A model generated the notes under the pieces. The model searched no databases, had not been told where the DNA came from, and worked only from the letters and a program-made list of their open reading frames with translations. Made by a program: the position numbers and the translations under genes. From NCBI GenBank assembly GCA_014904985.1, contig MU129190.1, positions 3,432 to 33,939 on the forward strand: 30,508 bases of DNA, written 5' to 3'. Position 1 is the first letter of the stretch, and each line of letters opens with the position of its first letter. Shown here one piece after another: positions 1 to 8,173 of the stretch. The DNA is from Hydnum rufescens UP504 (lineage: Eukaryota > Basidiomycota > Agaricomycetes > Cantharellales > Hydnaceae).

Positions 1-255
1 CTGGAACTTGCCAGAATTGATGACTGATTCTGGATTATGGTTAAAATCAGTGTTGAGCTCAGATATTTCTCATGTCTGAAGGGGCTCATGATTTCAGGTT
101 TGAACCTTGGTTAAACCTGAACCTAACCTAAGATAGGTTTTGCCAATTGAGAAGATTCAGGTTTTGGTTAAGTTCAGGTTTTGCCCAAATGGGGCAAAAC
201 CTGACCTGAACCTGACTTTGGCAACCATAAGTGTAGCTAAAGATAAAGTACTTAC
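1..255. other. AT-rich flank with CAGGTT repeats and a small palindrome
   Basis: There is no gene here. The segment is full of related AACCTGAAC / CAGGTTTTG words and holds a perfect 12-bp stem, CAGGTTTTGCCC at 175-186 with GGGCAAAACCTG at 192-203, around a 5-nt loop. On the minus strand it lies just after a consensus donor (GTAAGT from 255 downward), so it may be the start of an intron of the left array. No A-type hairpin or acceptor is visible before the window ends, so the array is either cut here by another repeat or continues outside the window. Confidence 0.5.
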
Positions 256-1206
256 CTGGAATTCACCCCACTTGGGGCCTGGGTTCCATTTGGGTGATCC
301 CTCAAGGGGGTGTCACTCATGGTTTTCGTTCATGCAGGCCTTCGTGGCTTCATTCCTGGTTTTTGTTTGTGTGGTTGTGCGCAGTTTCATTCCCAGTTTT
401 TGTTCAGGGCATGTTGTTCAGTGGGGCTGTGGTTGGGGGTTCATGTGGGTTCTGGTCCAATATCTAGAGAAGTAGTTGATGAATTAGTTAAACATGAATG
501 CAGCACAAAAAGAGCAGCTTATGCTGCTCTTTTTGTGCCACAAGAATAAGGAATAAAAATAAAAAATAAAACATACCATGTAGTACCCCACACCCACTGC
601 GGGGGTGTAGGGTACTGGGACTGTGGACTCCAGGTTGTCCATATGACCATTGTGGAAGATAAAAACATCCAGTATCAGAAAATGCGAAATTACACTACTT
701 CCAGCCATTGGACGATCACATGACCAATTATAAAATTAATTACAGCTACGCACAGAAACCAAATTTGTTTTATAACTCTGTCAGTTTTGATCAGAGAGGT
801 ACGCCCATATAATGTTTAGAAAGCTACGAATCACACCTTTTGAACGGTACCAAACACAAGTCGAATGGACCAAAACTGCACTCTCCAGGCCAATTTTACT
901 ATAAAAATACAGGATTTACAGTAAAAAATGAATTTCTCCATCAGTTCGCATTCAATCCTCTCAGAACAACTGTGCCTGGAAAGATATAAAACATCCGCAT
1001 CCAACAGTACCAAGCGCACGAAGAACAGATTAAAACTGAACTCTACAGAACAATACTACTATCAGAATCAACACCCATCAGTAAAAAATGACTTTCTCTG
1101 TCAGTTCGCATCTGATCTGCTCAGAACTGCTGTGCCCAGAAAGCTGTTAAAAATACGCATCAAATGGTACCAAGCATGCCTATTACAGATTCAAACTGCT
1201 GTCTCT

Positions 1207-1277
1207 GCATCGAATCCCACACCATGCACTTGTTCCTTTTATTAACCAGTAACAAAAACACCTTAACCACTGGACTA
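1207..1277 (-). promoter_or_regulatory. tRNA-like A box and B box (pol III promoter-like)
   Basis: On the minus strand, TAGTCCAGTGG (1277-1267) fits the A-box consensus TRGYNNARNGG exactly, and ATTCGATGC (1215-1207) fits the B box GWTCRANNC at eight of nine positions, with about 50 nt between them. The pair recurs at 17990-18060 (plus), 19246-19178 (minus) and 25084-25015 (minus). This looks like a tRNA-derived head, as in SINEs, pointing into the repeat's first part. I cannot fold a full cloverleaf from it, so it is not called a tRNA gene. Confidence 0.45.
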
Positions 1278-1428
1278 GGCTCAGATTAATCTCCAGAACC
1301 CGGAGATGTCCATTCATTTAGCCTCCCAGAATGCTCCACATGGTCAGTGACATCATGCTCCAACTACTCCACAAGCTCAGCAAACTAGTGACATCATTTC
1401 CTTTATGAATCCTTTTGTTCTCTTTATG

Positions 1429-1487
1429 AATGACATCACTATGACATCACTATGACATCACTATGACATCACCATGACATCACACTC
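1429..1487. repeat. 11-bp tandem repeat TATGACATCAC
   Basis: There are about five copies of an 11-bp unit containing TGACATCA, close to a CRE/ATF-type site, followed by GATGACTCAGC at about 1492, which contains a Gcn4/AP-1-type TGACTCA. Other copies of the host repeat have only one or two such units, so the run expanded here. It lies upstream of the repeat's TATA motif, where LTR enhancers usually sit. A regulatory role is inference. Confidence 0.6.
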
Positions 1488-2022
1488 TATAGATGACTCA
1501 GCTATGACCGCATTATGACATCATTTCTTTCTTGCTCTTTTGTTCTGCTCCACTATGATCTCATAGCTTTATTACTCTTTTGTTCTTGCTCCATGCACAG
1601 CCACCTTCAGATAGGTATATAAGCTAGCAGATTTTCTTGTTCCCCCCCCATCTCCTCACTCTGGAAATCAACCACTGTCAACTACTGTCTACCATTCTGC
1701 TTAAAATCTAAAGAACTGTCTATCTAAAGCCATCTGGAGCTAAGTCATCTTCAAGGTTGTTGAGACCAAGCTACTGGAAGCCATCTACACGAAATACTGA
1801 AGCCAAGGATAGTTGCAGAACCTAAGGTTAGAGTTGCTGGACATCCAAGGAAAAAGTAAGCATAACGAAATACGAGTCAGGAAAGAAGATTGAAGCATAC
1901 TAACCAAACTAACCAAGCACTGACCATTCTATAGCCCACAGATATCTGCATTTTGACCAGGAGGACATAAACGAGGACACACAAATATCAGTAAATGCAT
2001 GAACACAACACGAACATGTATA

Positions 2023-2115
2023 AGCCTTTCTACAAGCATCCCTCACATATAAGCCTTCCTATAAGCATTCCATACACGTATAAGCCTTCCTATAAGCATC
2101 TATGATATATCATTG
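2023..2115 (+). repeat. TATAAGCC minisatellite within the 1.65-kb repeat
   Basis: Three copies of a roughly 30-bp unit, TATAAGCCTTYCTATAAGCA, are present here. The copy at 18621-20349 has six units (about 19974-20150) and that at 24125-26018 has two (about 25765-25812), so unit number varies between otherwise similar repeats. Confidence 0.65.
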
Positions 2116-3015
2116 ACTATTGTTAGTCCATATCACATTCCATTCTCCAATAAACACATACATATCTTGCAGAGAGTGATCAACCATTGAAGTGAACCAA
2201 CCCATTTGAATAAACAGAAACACAGTCTCCTATCTACACACTGGCTGAACCAGGTTTTGATTTGACAGTCATTGGAGCTCCCAACCCTTCTTCTATACCG
2301 TTCATATGTACAACCATTCGTATGGGTCTTCTCTGTGCCCCATCATTCAGGCGTTGATAAGTGGGGTGGTGGGGGGTTTTGTGTCAGTATTTGTTTGCAG
2401 GAGGACTTGAGACCTAGATGAGATGACATTTAAATTAGTTAAAAATTAAACATCATGCAAAAAGAGCAGCTTTTGCTGCTCTTTTGGCATGGCTGTAGGC
2501 ACTGGGGGGGGGCAGGAACTCACCTAGTATAGAACCACACACCTGCTGTGGCAGGTGTGTGGTTCCTGGGGCATTATTTGATGTGGTTGTGCCCTTGTTT
2601 GGCATGGTGCCATATGTTGCATTGTTGGTGTGTTGGTGTTTGGCGCATTGCCATGGTGTGTTGCCGTGTGTTGTGTTGCCGTATATTGTGGTGCCGTGTT
2701 GCATTTCCATGCATTGCATTGCTGTTTGGGCTCTCATTGTTGGATGAGGCCTCAATCTGAAATAAATAAAGGCATTAGTAAAATATTCCAAAGTAGCGCA
2801 AAAAGAGCAGCTTATGCTGCTCTTTTTGTGCCACAAGAATAAAAAATAAAAAAGAAGTCTTACTTTGTAGTACCCCACACCCACTGTGCAGTGGGTGTGG
2901 GGTACTGGGGCTGTCCTCCAGCCCATGGGTGCAGCAGTTTGTACAGGGCCTGTTGTTCGGGTGTCAATGGGTGGGGTTATGGGGGTTCTCACGCATCGTG
3001 TTGTGGGCATGGTGC

Positions 3016-3677
3016 TGTCAGGGTCTGCCCCTTACTCCGGTCAACTCCGGTCTACTCTGGATCACTCCAGTCCTTGTCCACTCACCTCCAGTCCGGTTCT
3101 CCACTTATTTCCTTTGCCCAAGTCCACTTTGCTTCTGGCTTGATTCCAGTTTGACTCCAGTCCAACCCTATCTTGGTTTCATTTCCTTTTCATTTCCCTT
3201 TCATTCCCCAGTGCTTCCAGTTTGCCCCTGGCTGAGTTCCTGTTCCTGTTCCTGTCCCCCTTGTAACTACCCCCAGTTTAGCAATCACTCCCCTGTAGTA
3301 TAGTCATCATGTATAAGTAGTCTGAGAGCGAAGTCCAGAGACCCCAGCTTTGGTCTCTCAGGATTTCTGCTGTTACTCCAGACTACAGGTCAGCCTTCAT
3401 GTATCCTGTATTCATATTACATAATCTCAGGATTTCCGCTGTTACTCTGGACTACAGGTCTGAGTACTTTCCAGTTGACTCTGTGAGCTTAAGGACCACT
3501 GTGCTCATTTCTGCCTAGTCCCCTCTGGGCTGCTGGGCTGCCTCTCCATCCCCTCTTATCCTTGTTATCTCATTCTTGCCCAGATTCTCCCAGACTTAGC
3601 CGGACTTACACTGGACTTAGCTGGAATTATCTGTGTTTATATTTGTTTGGTGCTCTTGTCGCAGTGTGGCCCTGACA
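3016..3677 (+). mobile_element. Solo LTR, 662 bp, with perfect 5-bp target duplication
   Basis: The element begins TGTCAGGGTCTGCCCC and ends GTGTGGCCCTGACA, giving TG...CA ends and an inverted TGTCAGGG / CCCTGACA. GGTGC stands directly before it (3011-3015) and directly after it (3678-3682). It is CT-rich, has a TATA-type motif ATGTATAAGTAG near 3310, and has a repeated block, CTCAGGATTTCTGCTGTTAC and close variant, at about 3356 and 3427. No internal gag or pol is present, so it is a solo LTR left by recombination. It interrupts the 26-bp minisatellite in an exon of the left array. The ends resemble the gypsy LTRs at 12682 and 16490. Confidence 0.85.
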
Positions 3678-3890
3678 GGTGCCATATGTCACATCGTTGG
3701 CATGGTGCCATGTGTCATGTCATTGGCATGGTGCCATATGTCACGTCATTGGTGCAGTACTGTGTGTCACATCATTGGTGTGGTGCCATACATTGTGTTG
3801 TTGGCATGGTACTGTGTGTCATGTTGTTGGCATGGTGCTGTACATTGCGTTGTTGGTGCAGTGCTGTATGTCGCATCGTTTGGCGCGTCT
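3678..3890 (-). repeat. 26-bp minisatellite in a left-array exon
   Basis: About eight copies of a 26-bp unit, TTGGCATGGTGCCATATGTC plus ACATCA on the plus strand, are present. A matching partial unit lies on the far side of the solo LTR (about 3001-3015), so the run was continuous before that insertion. It lies between the acceptor at 3962 and the donor at 2863, that is, inside a predicted exon of the minus-strand array. Confidence 0.7.
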
Positions 3891-4162
3891 TTGTTTGGGG
3901 CATTGCCATTTGGGCCCTCATTTCATGGGTTTTTGTCGTGCCTTGGACCCCAGGCCTCAATCTAGAAGAATACAAGATATGTTAGTAAAAGATTCAAAGA
4001 AGTGCAAAAAGAGCAGCTTACACTGCTCTTTTTGCGCTGTTGTATCTACAAGTAAAAAAACACACCTTATGACCACACACCTGCAGTGGCGGTGTGTGGT
4101 CACATGCTTGCCTTTCCAGGTGGTTACCTGTTGTGGTTGTGGAGAGGAGAAGGAAGATGAGA

Positions 4163-4752
4163 AATTCAATGCCAGCAATTGCCGGTACTCAAGAAGTGCC
4201 CAGTGCTGGTGCTACAAGCATGGCACACATCCATAGCAAGCATGTAGATATGGAATAAATAGTATATAATAAATATTTTCCCAATAAAATGTGAAGAAAA
4301 AGAAGATAATGGGTCAGAGCTCAATAAGGCATGAGATAGTTAATTGAAAAGTGGATTGGGCCAGTTCTATGCATCAGAATTGGCCCAAATTTAAATATAG
4401 TGATGGCATATATACACCCTACATGGGTGATTAATTATCTTGGATAAATGATGGAAAATGAGAGAATCATCCAAGATAATTAATCACCCATGTAGGGTGT
4501 ATATATGCCATCACTATATTTAAATTTGGGCCAATTCTGATGCATAGAACTGGCCCAATCCACTTTTCAATTAACTATCTCATGCCTTATTGAGCTCTGA
4601 CCCATTATCTTCTTTTTCTTCGCATTTTATTGGGAAAATATTTATTATATACTATTTATTCCATATCTACATGCTTGCTATGGATGTGTGCCATGCTTGT
4701 AGCACCAGCACTTGGGCACTTCTTGAGTACCGGCAATTGCTGGTGTTGAATT
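4163..4752. repeat. Central long inverted repeat of copy 1
   Basis: Two arms of about 283 bp (4163-4445 and 4469-4752) are inverted around a loop of some 23 nt. They are nearly identical, with only a few differences seen, for example GCCAGTG-type changes near the outer ends and ATGTGAAG against ATGCGAAG. The arms include TATATTTAAATTTGGGCC and TATATACTATTTATTCC, which are AT-rich and TATA-like. Because the two arrays run outward on opposite strands from this point, the repeat is placed where a bidirectional promoter would be expected. The counterpart in copy 2 is 22496-23136. The near identity of the arms suggests recent formation or repeated correction between them. Confidence 0.85.
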
Positions 4753-4807
4753 TTGCAACTACACAGCCACACCCTGCAACAGAAAGGTGACCACATGGCC
4801 ATGACAC

Positions 4808-4838
4808 AACAGCAACAGCAACAGCAGCAACAGCAGCC
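4808..4838. repeat. CAGCAA microsatellite
   Basis: An imperfect CAACAGCAACAGCAGCAACAG run lies in the first exon of the right array, shortly before palindrome B at 4849-4878. It could read as polyglutamine in one frame, but no supporting open frame surrounds it. Confidence 0.7.
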
Positions 4839-4848
4839 CCAGCACACA

Positions 4849-7770
4849 ACCACATACCCACTGATGTGGGTGTGTGGTCATAAGGTAAGTTTTGTCTCAG
4901 TACCTACAATAGCACAAAAAGAGTAGCACAAGCTACTCTTTTTGTGCCACTGTGAATGTTTATACTAATGTAGCTTTATTATTCCAGATCAAAACCAGGA
5001 TGAGCAACAGGCTGCCCAATGAGTGGCCCCAGTGAACCACACCTGCTGCGGCAGGTGTGGTACTATTTAAGGTGAGTCCCCCCCCCATAGATACAGCTGC
5101 ACAAAAAGAGCAGCCCAAGCTGCTCTTTTTGTGTAGCTTTACATCTTTTAACTAATAATATTTTATTCTAGGTATTGCCACAAATGAAGACCCGCAAAGC
5201 AACCCCAACATGCCCACAAAGGGGATCCATGAATGACATGCCACACAAAGAGATGAGCCACACACCCACAGTAGCAGGTGTGTGGTTCTATACTTGGTAT
5301 GTACCCCTAAGGATGCAAGAAGAACAGTGAAAGCTGCTCTTTTTGCATCGCTTTTAATTTTTTAACTAATTATTTTTTATTCTAGGTATTGTCACAAATG
5401 AACACCTGCGAAGTAAGCCCCCCAGGACAACAACACCCCCACGAATGATGACATGCCACAATGAGAAGAACCACACACCCACAGTAGCGGGTGTGTGGTT
5501 CTATACAAGGTGTGTAGTGTACCCCCAACATGATGCAGCAAAAGCTGCTCTTTTTGTGTCACTTTTAATTTTTTAACTAATTAATTTTTTATTCTAGGTA
5601 TCATCACAAATGAAAACCCACAAAGCAAGCCCCCCCTGGAACAACAACACACGAATGACAATGTGCCACGCAATGAGAAGAGCCACACACCTGCAGTAGT
5701 GGGTGTGTGGTTCTATACAAGGTGTTGTACCCCCGACGACACAAAAAGAGCAGTAAAAGCTGCTCTTTTTGTGTTTGTTTTAATTTTTTAACTAACACAC
5801 AATTTATTTATTCTAGGCTATCACCTCGCCACCCACCACACAAACCCCTCCCCCCCAGAAATGACAATGTGACCCGCCAAGCCACCAAAACCAATGCTGA
5901 ATGAAGCCCACCAATGACAACTGGCCAAGGGACACCCACCAGACAAATCCCAGGAACAGTAACACATGATGTGAGACCATGGAGCTCCAAGACGAACCAC
6001 ACCTGCTTTGGTGGGTGTGGTAATTTTAAGGTAAATAAATATGATCATGCCAAAGGAGCAGCATATGCTGCTCCTTTGGCGTAGCTTTTCTTTTTGTTTT
6101 TTTACTAACATAGTATTCCTTATCCTAGGTTTTGATCTACCCCCACCCCCCAAATGAGACCTGAAAATGACAGAACATGGGAGGCCACAGAAGCCCCGGA
6201 TGAACCCCACACCTGCTTCAGCAGGTGTGATAATTTTTAAAGTAAGTATTCGCCCTCTATAAGTACAACCACGCCAAAGGAGCAGTGCAAGCTGCTCCTT
6301 TTGCATTACTTCAAATTTTTTTTACTAATATACACTATGATTCTAGGATCCAAAACAATGACCCACCCCAATGGCAACCTGCAACCCGCACCCAACGGTG
6401 AAGTGCCAAGCCACACCCCAGTACCACACCCCCGCCCAAGCAGGTGTGTGGTGCTACTAGATAGTTTTTATTTTAATTTTTTTGTTCTTTTATTTCTATG
6501 GACAGTACCACACACCCACTAGAGCAGGTGTGTGGTGCTACTAAGTAGTGTTTTTTTTCTTTGGATTTCTACTGAGTACCACACCAGATACAGTATTTAA
6601 ATAAAGAAATAAATAATAAGAATAATGGGACTGCTGAAACCCCACTGACCCAGGGTAGGATGTGTATAATATAGTGATAATAAATAAATAATTATAAATG
6701 GAACATACTATCCCCAATAAGCCCATATGGCCCACTGTCCGGCAAGTCTGAGAATCTCTAAGTCAGACTGTGAAAGACCATGACTTCCTGCTGTTGTCTG
6801 AGAATCTCTAAGTCCTAGTCTAAGGTGAGAGGGGCCCCCAGGGGCCCCTTGTCTCATGCCATGAAATCACCCAGTGGGCCCCAGGGGCCCCCACCTAAAA
6901 ACCCGCTCTTAGATTGAATAAAAGCAAGGCAAAAGGGCCTAACTAGATATACAATTATGGCTGACTGGTTTGGAAAGCTGCTCTTTTTGTGCTGCTTTGA
7001 ATATTTTCACTAATGTATCTTTTATTACTCTAGATCATGGCCACAATGAAAACCTGTGAAACCCAAATGACAACATGCCAAACAGCAATGCATCAAATGA
7101 GCACATGACAGACAACAACATGACAGATGAGAATGCACCCAGTGAGTGGCCCTGGGAACCACACCAGCCACAGCAGGTGTGGCCTATATACAGTGAGTCC
7201 CTGCCCCCAGTAGTGTATAGCCACACAAAAAGAGCAGCATAAGCTGCTCTTTTTGTGCTGCCTTTACTTCTTTACTGAATGACTTTTTTTTCTATTAGGT
7301 CTTCACCTTTCATGCAAGTGAATACCAATGCAAGAACCCCCACGACCCCACATATCAAAACCCAGCCAACCATACACAGGGAATATAAAGTACCACACCC
7401 GCCACCACAGGTGTGGTACTACAAGGTGAGTTTTTTTATTAATCCTGCAGTGCAAGAAGAGCAGCATAAGCTGCTCTTCTTGCAAAGCTTTATTGTCTAA
7501 CATATTGTTTTCTTTTTTCCTAGATCTTGGACTTGAATCTGCATGAACCCCTGACCCCAAACCTGCCAAATGAACACCTGGTGAACAAAGATCTGGTGAG
7601 CCAAACTCTGTGACACACCCCACAACCCCAAACCTGCCAAGCTGAACCCCACAACCCCAAACCCGGGGAACCAAGCCAAACCCCCCCACATGAAGGTGAG
7701 GTTTTTTCTTTGGCTGTGATCGCACAAGAAGAGCAGCCTCTGGCTGTTCTTCTTGGGCGCATGGGTGAGC
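4849..7770 (+). repeat. Right hairpin mini-intron array of copy 1
   Basis: Introns, read on the plus strand: 4885-4987, 5072-5171, 5297-5385, 5510-5597, 5722-5816, 6031-6128, 6242-6346, 7193-7298 and 7426-7523 (88-106 bp), plus a damaged one ending at 7033 and a final donor at 7696. Palindrome A lies at 4912-4947, 5099-5134, 5311-5349, 5531-5560 (one arm shortened), 5740-5774, 6049-6080, 6273-6304, 6974-6996 (one arm only), 7223-7256, 7451-7484 and 7732-7770. Palindrome B lies at 4849-4878, 5035-5062, 5259-5289, 5468-5504, 5680-5714, 5996-6024, 6204-6231, 6423-6455, 6507-6540, 7159-7183 and 7389-7420. The units at 5172-5816 are close copies of one another (exons of about 125 bp), which marks local tandem duplication. 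Exons often carry AATGAGTGGCCCC before B. They differ in which frame is open, so I do not call a protein. Confidence 0.7.
6630..6973 (+). repeat. Internal copy of the element's terminal segment
   Basis: The order CCCCACTG, then a TATAATA...AATAAATAAATAAT tract, then GGGCCCCAGGGGCCCC blocks, then CTAACTAGATATACAATTAT with GGCTGACTGG, matches the right ends at 7771-7937 and 26840-27047. Its presence inside the right array, followed at once by one arm of palindrome A, suggests two element ends in tandem or a nested insertion. It also contains a duplicated TCTGAGAATCTCTAAGTC (about 6747 and 6797). Confidence 0.55.
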
Positions 7771-7937
7771 CCCACTGGGCAAGCCTATCATTGTATATAA
7801 TAATAGTAGTAGTAATAATAATAAATAAATAAATAATCCATGGCTAGGGGCCCCCCAGGTCTGATATCTAGTTAGACCATATAAATGCAACCTTTGAAGT
7901 ATCTAATTAGATACTGATAATTGGCTGACCAGGCTGG
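7771..7937 (+). repeat. Right terminal segment of composite element, copy 1
   Basis: After the last A hairpin comes CATGGGTGAGCCCCACTGGG, a TAATAATAAATAAATAAAT tract that contains AATAAA-type polyadenylation words, GGGCCCCCC, then TCTGATATCTAGTTAGA, ATATAAATGCAACCTTTGAA, and GGCTGACCAGGCTGG. The same order closes copy 2 at 26840-27047. Similarity stops right after it in both places, so it is taken as the element end. Confidence 0.65.
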
Positions 7938-7974
7938 AGAGGTGGCATGACATGCACATGTTGGAAGACCAAAG

Positions 7975-8173
7975 AACATATATACATCATTACATAAGCT
8001 ATGTACTGTGTTCATTCTAACAACCAAGTGGAGCTGGGGACTATTCAACTTGAATATGTTCCAACTTCAGAGATGACAGCAGACATCTTCACAACAGGGT
8101 TGATTTGAGTGAAGCATGAGGAATGCTGCAAGAGATTGGGGTTGGTTAGGCTAGGAGGCAAATAAAGTGGGAG
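7975..8173 (+). pseudogene. Ty1/copia pol C-terminal remnant (end of RNase H)
   Basis: The frame from about 8030 reads QVELGTIQLEYVPTSEMTAD followed by IFTT. This is the conserved end of copia RNase H, where YVPTSEMTADIFTK is the usual form. It is followed by stops and by a decayed HEEC...RLGLVRLGGK-like tail. The polypurine-like AAAGTGGGAG at 8164-8173 directly precedes the LTR, the normal order at the 3' end of such an element. Only the last part of pol is present; the frame upstream is disrupted. Family assignment is confident from the motif; everything upstream has been lost or replaced by the composite element's end. Confidence 0.75.

Larger units (their letters stand above)
651..2298 (+). 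mobile_element. TGTGGAAG repeat, 1.65 kb, copy 1 (LTR-like, non-coding)
   Basis: This is a non-coding repeat starting TGTGGAAGATAAAAACATCC and ending GGAGCTCCCAACCCTTCTTC plus TATAC; full copies with the same two ends lie at 18621-20349 and 24125-26018. The ends are imperfectly inverted (TGTGGAAGA against TATGGAAGA in the second copy). The first part is made of about 170-bp tandem subrepeats. It is followed by a tRNA-like B box (1207-1215) and A box (1267-1277) on the minus strand, a run of TATGACATCAC repeats, a plus-strand TATA motif (GGTATATAAG, about 1613), and a TATAAGCCTTCC minisatellite. It interrupts an exon of the left hairpin array. A near-match duplication, GTCCATATG at 637-645 and GTTCATATG at 2300-2308, may be the target duplication. 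A TATA-bearing solo LTR is the simplest reading, but the ends are not the canonical TG...CA. Confidence 0.6.
256..4101 (-). repeat. Left hairpin mini-intron array of copy 1
   Basis: Read on the minus strand from the centre outward, exons end at 4066, 2864, 2524, 577 and 256. The introns are 4065-3962, 2863-2757, 2523-2414 and 576-464 (104, 107, 110 and 113 bp). Each starts GTGTG, GTAAG, GTGAG or GTATG, has CTAAC or CTAAT about 20-30 nt before its end, and ends in CTAG or TCAG. Palindrome A lies in each intron (4001-4038, 2796-2831, 2455-2490, 503-538). Palindrome B lies shortly before each of the first four donors (4071-4101, 2870-2905, 2532-2565, 583-615). The exons after the first two introns both start ATTGAGGCCT, showing that whole units were duplicated. 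A 26-bp minisatellite and two insertions sit within exons. A 185-codon frame at 3010-2453 runs through exon, intron and both hairpins and is probably not a gene. Confidence 0.65.
256..7937. mobile_element. Composite palindromic element, copy 1 (divergent hairpin-intron arrays)
   Basis: This is a repeat of a kind I do not recognise, built as left array (minus strand), central long inverted repeat (4163-4752) and right array (plus strand). A second, diverged copy with the same order lies at 20877-27047, so the layout is a property of the element and not of one locus. No transposase, reverse transcriptase or other protein domain was found in the parts specific to it. The right end is a shared terminal segment ending GGCTGACCAGGCTGG at 7937, which recurs at 27047. 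The left end lies at or beyond the window edge. Later insertions inside it are a 1.65-kb repeat (651-2298) and a solo LTR (3016-3677). It could be a non-autonomous transposon, an expanded satellite or a decayed locus for a spliced non-coding RNA. Confidence 0.6.

Noticed and set aside
1207..1285. A functional tRNA gene
   Set aside because: The A and B boxes are present, but no acceptor stem or anticodon arm pairing could be drawn, and the spacing is long.
2453..3010. 185-codon minus-strand frame
   Set aside because: It runs through palindrome B, a predicted intron with palindrome A, an exon, a second B and a second A. Its length comes from repeats poor in stop codons.
3633..4236. Overlapping plus-strand frames of 110-185 codons rich in Cys, His and Trp
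   Set aside because: They are the plus-strand reading of the 26-bp minisatellite (TTGGCATGGTGCCATATGTC), open in all three frames for that reason.
5099..5171. Helitron 3' end (hairpin followed by CTAG)
   Set aside because: The hairpin lies about 40 nt before CTAG, where Helitrons have about 10 nt. The CTAG is better explained as a 3' splice site with a branch motif before it. No Rep/helicase gene was seen.
484..7770. Many short frames ending in KRAAxAALFxP or containing KKSSxSCSFCA
   Set aside because: These words are translations of palindrome A on the two strands. They recur wherever the hairpin occurs and have no frame or start in common.
4849..7770. CRISPR-like array
   Set aside because: Palindromes are regularly spaced, but spacers are of unequal length and carry splice signals, sequences between palindromes are related to one another, and the setting is eukaryotic with no cas genes.
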